Of a stretch of DNA of 64,000 bases, positions 57,827 to 64,000 are shown one piece after another; the first letter of the stretch is position 1, and each line of letters begins with the position of its first letter. The stretch is from Morinoia aosen (Eukaryota > Arthropoda > Malacostraca > Amphipoda > Talitridae). The DNA is taken from contig CM059575.1 in assembly GCA_030386875.1 (NCBI GenBank), positions 44,918,859 to 44,982,858 on the forward strand, written 5' to 3'. The position numbers and the translations under genes are program-made. The notes beneath the pieces were generated by a model, which saw nothing but the letters and a program-made list of their open reading frames with translations, searched no databases and was not told the origin of the DNA.

Positions 57827-58551
57827 TAGATTAGAGATTTAGATGTTAGTTTAAGTCTCCCTAACCACTAAAAAAATGTTCCGAAGAAAGGAAGGAGGAA
57901 GGCACTAATTAGTATGAAGATAAGGGAACGCAGAATCTGTGCAGAAGGGAGTAGAAATAGTAAATTGAGAGAAAAGTCTGAAACAAGATAAAAGTTGAAG
58001 AAGAAAGTAGTTGGTGATGAAAAACAGGACAGCAGTGAACCGGAAGGAGATGGTTCAACATAACAAAAAACATTTTATTTCAACAAAAAGAAGACCTACC
58101 TAACTCTCAGCTCGGGCCCTCACATTTTCCCCCTGGGAGCGCTAATTCCCATAGATTAGATTATAAGTTAGTTTAAGCCTCCCTAACCGCTACAAAAAAG
58201 AGCGTATCGAAGAGAGGAAGGAGGAAGGCACCATTTAGTATGGAGATAAGAGAATGAGGAATCTATGCAGAAGGGGCATAGAAACAGTAAAGTTGAGAAA
58301 GAAGTTCACGAAACAAGATAAAATTTGAAGAAGAAAGTCAGAGGTGCTGAAAAACAGGACAGTAGTAAACCGAAAAAAGGTGGTCCTTAACATAACAAAA
58401 ACATTTTATTTCAACAAAAAGAAGGCCTACCTAACTCTCAGCTCGGGCCCTCATATTTTTCCCCTGGGAGCGCTAATTCCCATAGATACAATATCTGTAT
58501 CCCCCTGAGGGGGAATTCCCATAGATACAATAGTTGTATCCCCCCTGAGGG
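57827..58551 (-). mobile_element. SINE-A host copy split near its head
   Basis: Tail AGATTAGAGATTTAGATGTT. The body runs to GCTAATTCCCATAGAT (58156), is interrupted by another copy, and ends with the last head hairpin and CCCCCTGAGGG at 58527-58551. Confidence 0.88.
58157..58513 (-). mobile_element. SINE-A copy nested, 13-bp target duplication
   Basis: Flanked by AATTCCCATAGAT (58144-58156 and 58514-58526), which is sequence of the host SINE's own head. Full length at 357 bp, with tail TAGATTATAAGTTAGTTTAA and head GATACAATATCTGTATCC, CCCTGAGGGGG. Confidence 0.93.
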
Positions 58552-59616
58552 ATAGTAACTTCTTACACCAAATCTTGGGCAGTAACAATAATCCTAGACT
58601 TAATTGACGCCATATTAATATATTTTATGGAAACTAAATGCACAAGAATTACAAAATTGAAGGAGTCTTTGAGAACAATGTCCAAACTTTTATTAAGCCA
58701 ACAGATCCGGACACGTCAATTAAAATCTGAGTGTATTATAAAAACCGTAATAACAATGATCTCATAGTGAAAAATAATACATCCGCATCCAGAGTTAATA
58801 ATCTAAACAGAGCTAGTGTGATGTGCCAGTTCAAATGTGACAGAAGATAATAAAGTCTCTTAATAAACGTTACAGCGGCTTGACTAGGATGACCCTGAAA
58901 CAAAGATTAACTGCTCACAAATACCAATCTTTTATTTTTAATCATTTCCGCATTGACCTTGTTGCAAGCCTTCAAATGAAGATTTATACTCTAACACAAA
59001 AATTTTACATAATGTAATCAAAATAGCTTGTTCAAATAATAGAAGCCTAACCCATCTATTAACTTTACCCTGTTACCTAATTTCAACGAAAATACTAGTG
59101 ACTTTTTTGCTGTAAAATTATTTACTAGAACTGCAGCTTAGAAGCTTGATGCAACCGCTCATGCGTTCATTTCACTCTCGCTCGTGCTATTAACATCTAT
59201 AGTTGTGCTATACTTTTACCTAGTCTTGCATTTATATTTTCCTGCGGTACAAATTTTCGCTGTAGTCATTTTCTTGTGCTGTGATTCTCAGCATCCTTAC
59301 TTCGTCTGATGTAGCTTCAAGTATCAGATTTGCATTTTATAAATGTGGCGGAAAAAAATATTCTGTATATTTTCGGCTTGAAGATGCTTGTACCTCGAAA
59401 CGTTTCTTTTTATAAGCAATCGAATTAGTGAATTTTTTCAACGGTTGACAGTGATTCAATGACGAAATTTTGAGTGAATTTCTTGTTACTTTAAACGCGA
59501 TGAATTGGAATGATTTCTTAAAGTTTAAATATTGGAAAATATATTAATACAACTATCTAATTGTTTGATAATTAGCCTTGATCACTTTCAAGACGCGTTT
59601 TTATACTTAGTAGTCA

Positions 59617-59927
59617 ATGCCTCATTTTTTCCATGTGGCAATATACGAGGAAGAGAGGAAGCTCGTAGGATTAGTTTTTAGAAAATGTCGAGATCTCACA
59701 TACGTTGCCATAGCACACATATGCGTCAAATTCGACCAGCCGCTGCCCGCAGTAGAAACTTTGCGCCTGCTGCATCTAGTGTCCTACCTTCACGCCGATA
59801 CTCGACAGCCAGACAACCCAGAGAGCGGGACCAGGCTCGAGTCCGGTTGTGTAGAATTCTACACGAAAATTCTACTACTACGGGCGGACTCAAACGCTTT
59901 TCAACACTATTCCTGCCATTGACTTAG
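59617..59927 (+). other. Overlapping open frames of unknown meaning
   Basis: Two plus-strand frames overlap: 59617-59922 (101 codons) and 59685-59927 (80 codons, Arg/Ser-rich, MSRSHIRCHSTHMRQIRP...). The second ends LKRFSTLFLPLT. The DNA is CpG-rich relative to its flanks. I recognise neither product, see no splice context, and cannot exclude chance or a transposon remnant. Confidence 0.2.
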
Positions 59928-60117
59928 GCTTTTAACATTTCTTGGGTAAAGCGACGCGTTAAAAATTCTGTGAACGAATCTCATACCATTTAAACCACAA
60001 CTTTTGTCTTCGGATTTATGTTGTCCGTGAAATTTAGAGTAATGTGCTAAACGTTTGTGCATTGTATAGATATTATTCTTGAACTAACTTGGTGAAAAGA
60101 GTTAAAATTCTTCCTAA

Positions 60118-60314
60118 AGCGGCCCATAGACGATCAATTTTATTGTCAATATAATTGACAATGATGGAATATTGACAATTTGATTGATCGTCTGTGGGCT
60201 TGATTGACGCACGTCAAATAATTGACTTAGTGGGAAAAAATAGTTTCATCAATATATTGAGTCAATGATATTGACAATTATATTGACAATAAAATTGATC
60301 GTCTATGGGCCGCT
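60118..60314. mobile_element. Harbinger-like MITE, 197 bp
   Basis: Terminal inverted repeats of about 45 bp start AGCGGCCCATAGACGATCAA and continue TTTTATTGTCAATATAATTG. The 3-bp flanks TAA (60115-60117 and 60315-60317) fit the TWA target preference of PIF/Harbinger elements. An inner partly matching hairpin (GATTGATCGTCTGTGGGC) lies at 60180-60199. No transposase. The near-perfect repeats suggest recent origin. Confidence 0.8.
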
Positions 60315-60438
60315 TAAAGAACGCAATATATTATTTCAACATATACTCATAGACCATTGAATTTGACGTGTCAATATGTATGACTGCGTCCCAGACAGTA
60401 AAAAATCAGGCGCGCGTACTGAGTGTTTGTTCTCCGCG

Positions 60439-60789
60439 ATTGGTTATTAGTTTCAGCCTCCCTTACCCAAACTAAGATGTTTGGAGAGTTGAAGGATGAA
60501 GGTACCATTCACTTGAGTTAGAAGAACGCGGAATTTATGCTCAAAGTGTGTTCCCGCAAAGGATCACATACGCTTAGAAATTAAGGTGAGAAACAAAGGT
60601 TATGAAACAGGATAAAAGTTGAAGAAGAAAGCCAGAGGTTCTGAAAAACTGAACAGCAGTAAACTAAAATAAAGTAGTCCTACCGAAACAAAAAGAATTT
60701 TATTTCAACAAAAAGTAAGCCTACCTAGCTCACATTTTTCCCCAGAGAGTGTTAATTCCCATAAATACAATAGTTATGCGGCCAGAGGA
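60439..60789 (-). mobile_element. SINE-A copy, old subfamily
   Basis: GGTTATTAGTTTCAGCCTCC, TGCTCAAAGTGTGTTCCCGC, GATAAAAGTTGAAGAAGAAA, head ATACAATAGTTATGCGGCC. It carries the longer GTGTGTTCCC middle variant seen also at 34776 and 46783. Confidence 0.75.
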
Positions 60790-60954
60790 GCTTCAAAAGC
60801 TCAAGACGCACGTCATATACACGCGTCACTGTCAGAGTGCCGTTGAGTAAGGACCGAGGCCGAGTCAGACTTGTACGGGGAGGGGGCACGAGCTGCCTGG
60901 GCCCGCTCTGGCTTGAAAATTTGGATAGCAAAGCAGTTTTGAAGTTCTAGAGTT

Positions 60955-61045
60955 AAGTGATGTACCGATGTATCGGTATCGGCAGTATCGGTCATTTTAA
61001 GTGGTATGGGTATCGGCAAAATCCGGCCGATAATTTACCGATACT
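60955..61045. repeat. Degenerate GTATCG-type repeat
   Basis: Runs of CGATGTATCGGTATCGGCAG and GGTATGGGTATCGGCAAAAT, then GGCCGATAATTTACCGATAC. Similar ACCGATAC-rich stretches occur in many animal DNA transposon ends, but no ends can be defined here. Confidence 0.6.
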
Positions 61046-62172
61046 TTCCAATAATACATATTTTATTATTAAAATGAAGGTCATAAATCATGAAAGTGAA
61101 AGTATGTAACCTAATAATACCCATTGTGTGTTTATTTATATATTTATTCGGTGTCCGCTTCTTAAGAAACATAGGTTGTGTGAGTTTGCGGTATCATGGA
61201 TACCGAATTCCTCAGTGTAACATTAAAAGATGGCGTTTCCGTGCATTTAAATATTTGACATTTTGTCAGGATAGGTTTTGTTAGGATATATAGGATAGGT
61301 TAGCTTAGATTAGGATAAGCTAGGTTAGCACAGGTTAGGTAATACTGACAGAATTTTTTCTCGGGTCCGCTTAACGATGATATTGTCCATGGAATCTCCG
61401 CGGGTCCTGCTACTATCTAATAACACCCTTGGTTTATTTGGAGTCCGCTTCTTCCATTTTCTTTGTCACGCTCATGAGGAGAGTTATAGTGACCGTATCT
61501 GTGATATGAGTTTCACCAGTACGCAGTACAAGAATATTTTTCATCACGGGTGCCGTTAGGATGAATACATTCGTTGGGCATCGCATTTGGAAAATTTGTT
61601 CAAGAAGGTTAGTGAATCCCGTCATTTTTGACGGGCTGTGCGTACTTCTAATTAAATAAAAAGCCTATTCATACCTAGTAAATTAGCTAGCTAACTGTTG
61701 AATTATAGCGTTTAATCAGGCCCGCTAACTGAATTCACTACTTTGAATTCCCGATGAGTTACGTACGGTCATAACTGAAAGCTATGTAGCATGAATAGTT
61801 AAACCCTGTAGCGACATAAAATTATTATACTTTTACGACTAAAACCTATATAGTTTGACCTAATGTCCATTTCTTAAAGTATGTGACAGGCTAACAAAAA
61901 ACAAACCAATTAAATAAAGTTGAAAGTGCATTTGAAAGTTTTTGTGAATTTAATATAGAAGTAGCTGAAAATTTTATTTTAATTTAGCTCGTAAATCGTC
62001 AAATATTCCGAAGCTAAAACTTTATTTTAATTTAGCATGTCTATCGCCGTTCATAACGAATCTTGTATATTTCTTCGATGTTAAGATGTTTGAAAAATTC
62101 AAGAACAATCTTTTAGTTGAATACATCTGAACGGGTTAGCTGATTGCTTTAATCGCAACTTGATGAATTTAA

Positions 62173-62394
62173 CACGTTGACTGCGACACGACCCACCGGT
62201 GGGTCGTGCTTAGGTTTTTCCTGCTGCGAAACGACCCATCGATGGGTCGTTTTGAAAAATTCTAACAACCTTTCTAAATTAGTGGTATTTAACAGGCCCA
62301 GTTAATGTTTGATATTTACAAATTTGCTTATCACTTCTGACTTTAAATTCAAGTTGAATATTGAACTTCGGTTTAACCCATCGCAACTAACGTG
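62173..62394. mobile_element. piggyBac-like MITE, 222 bp, TTAA flanks
   Basis: Flanked by TTAA at 62169-62172 and 62395-62398. The ends are CACGTTGACTGCGA and, inverted, CACGTTAGTTGCGA (12 of 14 match). Inside are two perfect palindromes, 62187-62208 (22 bp, centred on CCGG) and 62229-62252 (24 bp, centred on ATCGAT). TTAA targets and CGTTGACTGCG-type ends are usual for piggyBac relatives. No transposase. Confidence 0.75.
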
Positions 62395-62398
62395 TTAA

Positions 62399-63545
62399 AA
62401 ACGAGGAAAATTCCAAGGAACTTGATCATATTTACTAGGAATACGTTTCGGAGTCCAGCTCCATCATCAGTTCGTAAAAGTAAAATTCATTATGACTACA
62501 ATAAAAGAAAAAAGAAAATGTTGGATACAGTCATTAAAGGAAATCACGAAAACCAAAAAATTAAAACATGTCCCAGAGAAAATAAAATCGACATGATCTA
62601 CTTACAATTTGCAATGGTGAACTGCCAGAATTGTCGAGGGCCGGTTTTCGTTTAAAAATATGTAGCGACTCTAAAATTCCGAGGTCACATGTAGATGAAG
62701 CCGAATCTAAGATTTTGAAGTCCGCAGAGGATATCGGTACTTTGCATTTCACTGCGTGATTACGTACGAATTGTGCGAATTGGTTCCCCGTGCGGAAGCT
62801 TCAACCCTGATGTTCGGCCATGCTGATATACAAATTTTGTGCCGTCATGCCGACGTACGATGATGTGCACTGCACACAACTGTACAACTGTAGGAATAAA
62901 TCAGAAAGGCTCGCTTCTCGATCAAAGCGTATCCTTGCACCGGAATTGTACAATTTTAAGGTTGCTTCTTTTTTCCGGCACAAGGATACGCTTCCGATGG
63001 AGATGCGAGCCTCTCCGATTTATTCTTAACAGTTGTACAGTTGTGTGCAGTGCACATCATCGTACGTCGGCATGACGTCACGAAATTTGTATAACAGAAT
63101 GGCCGAACATCGGAGTCGAGCTTCTGCGCGGGGAACTAATTAGCTTACTCCTCACACTCCGCAGTACGTAATCACGCAGTAAAATGCAACGAACCAACAT
63201 CCTCTGCGGACTTCAAAATCTAAGATTCGGCTTCAACTGCATGTGACCTCAGACTTTCCGAATCGCTACATATTTTTAGACGAAAACCGGCCCTCGACAA
63301 TTCTGATAGTTCCTACCCATTACAAATTGTAACTAAATAATAATCTTGTCGATTTTAGTTTTTCTGGAACATGTTTTAATTTTACTTTTATTTTCTTGAT
63401 TTCCTTGAATGACTGTATCCAACATTTTGTTTTTTCGTTTATTGCAGACATAACGATTTGTAAATTTACGAACTGATGATGGATCTGGACTCCGAAACGT
63501 ATTCCTAATAAATATGATCAAGTTCCTTGAAATTTTCGTTTTTTA
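62399..63545. repeat. 1.15-kb inverted repeat with hammerhead-like cores
   Basis: The left arm (about 62399-62944) and right arm (about 62976-63545) are imperfect reverse complements around a roughly 30-bp spacer, including AAGGAACTTGATCATATTTA near 62415 against its complement near 63515. TTAA lies at both edges (62395-62398, 63543-63546). Each arm carries CTGATGA...CTCCGAAACGTA: plus strand 63473-63501, minus strand 62442-62470. Open frames inside are not recognised. It may be a fold-back element or two head-to-head copies of a Penelope-like fragment. Confidence 0.8.
63474..63501 (+). ncRNA. Hammerhead-ribozyme-like core
   Basis: CTGATGA at 63473-63479, a loop region, then GAAACGTA at 63494-63501 follow the order CUGANGA, helix II, GAAAC-GUH. 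The inverted counterpart (62442-62470, minus strand) has a better helix II (GGAG, CTGGA, CTCC). Helix III would be the self-complementary ACGT, as in the minimal dimer-acting hammerheads reported for Penelope-like elements. Flanks ACGAA and TTCCT give a short helix I. Activity is not shown. Confidence 0.35.
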
Positions 63546-64000
63546 ATTTCTCATCTTATAGATGGTTGCGCGTTTGCGGATATTTTCGGCTTCGAGGCTT
63601 ATCGAATTTTACTATTTTCTTTTCGCCAAAGTATGTACTCGTATTTAGCGTGAATAACACGAAAATGACAATCCTTTTTTGGACAAATTGTTTTGGTCCA
63701 CTTTTGGAGCCAGTTGCTATTATAGCTAGTCTACATTACGTTGCAATACGATTAGAAACATATCTATTGAATGGATTTCATTTTGTTATTTTTCTCAACA
63801 ATATAGTTAACATAGCAAGAGAATTTTCTTTTTCATAATCGGAAACTTTATTGTCAATATTTTTATATTATTAGATATATTAGCAAATATTTTTATTATA
63901 ACTCCCATGTAGGGGTTATAATGGTTTTATTTTAATACAAGTGTTCACGGCCCGCCAAAAATGGGATTCAATACCTTTCATGAACGAATTTTCAAGATGT

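Larger units (their letters stand above)
55096..64000 (-). other. Upstream Ssdp intron, CpG-rich, DNA-transposon-rich
   Basis: At least 8.9 kb with no recognised coding exon. I looked for the LUFS start (YAKGKG...RWEKNITLGEPPGFLHTWW) and did not find it. It contains SINE-A at 56345, 57827, 58157 and 60439, a Harbinger-like MITE (60118), a piggyBac-like MITE (62173), the large inverted repeat (62399-63545), a GTATCG-rich stretch (60955-61045) and a TAGGTTAG-rich stretch (61270-61350). Confidence 0.6.

Noticed and set aside
61270-61350. TAGGTTAG-rich stretch resembling the insect telomere repeat TTAGG
   Set aside because: Units are irregular and interspersed. Such strings are common in insect introns and do not form a telomeric array.
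1-64000. tRNA, rRNA or CRISPR features
   Set aside because: None seen. The SINE head was examined as a tRNA relative, but its 17-nt hairpin lacks the expected U33 and there is no convincing B box.

Overview
The window is animal nuclear DNA, almost certainly from an arthropod and probably an insect. It is AT-rich, has long introns and many short interspersed repeats, and holds no bacterial-style genes. The only host gene I can identify is on the minus strand. It is the single-stranded-DNA-binding-protein gene Ssdp (vertebrate SSBP2/3/4 family), whose product partners LDB/Chip in LIM-homeodomain and Wnt-enhanceosome complexes. I recognise eleven exons between 55095 (upstream) and 4437 (downstream). 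All reading phases agree, and splice sites match GTAAGT or GTGAGT and CAG. The exons encode about 339 codons, from the end of the LUFS domain to a Gly/Pro-rich C-terminus. The first coding exon(s), with the start codon and most of the LUFS/LisH domain, were not found and should lie beyond 64000. The exact 3' end of the coding region is unresolved.

Layout from high to low coordinates (the direction of transcription): an 8.9-kb upstream intron (55096-64000) rich in DNA-transposon remnants and fold-back structures; LUFS-end exon 55011-55095; exon 50743-50784; a 16.3-kb intron with CpG-rich patches, an inverted-repeat cluster and many SINEs; exons 34354-34443, 31248-31343 and 27126-27203; a 7-nt microexon 24557-24563; a possible 27-nt cassette exon 22366-22392; exons 12945-13153, 11213-11260, 10929-10986, 7542-7612 and 4437-4670; then 4.4 kb that is either 3' UTR or a last intron.

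The introns are packed with one dispersed repeat family of about 360 bp, called SINE-A here. I count roughly 28 copies. Several have clean 10-17 bp target-site duplications, simple-repeat tails, 5' truncations and copies nested inside copies. Every copy I could see lies in the same orientation, sense to the Ssdp transcript. About four older elements (SINE-B) seem to share its 3' part but have another 5' head. Other elements are a hAT MITE (8-bp duplication), a Harbinger-like MITE (TAA), a piggyBac-like MITE (TTAA), a probable solo LTR, a nearly perfect 137-bp fold-back and a 1.15-kb inverted repeat carrying hammerhead-ribozyme-like cores.

At the largest scale the sequence is divided by CpG content. 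From about 6 kb to 37 kb CpG is strongly depleted; outside it is common. A duplicated segment with one copy in each domain shows CpG in the right-hand copy replaced by TpG or CpA in the left-hand copy. This suggests a germline-methylated central and 3' gene body with an unmethylated 5' part.
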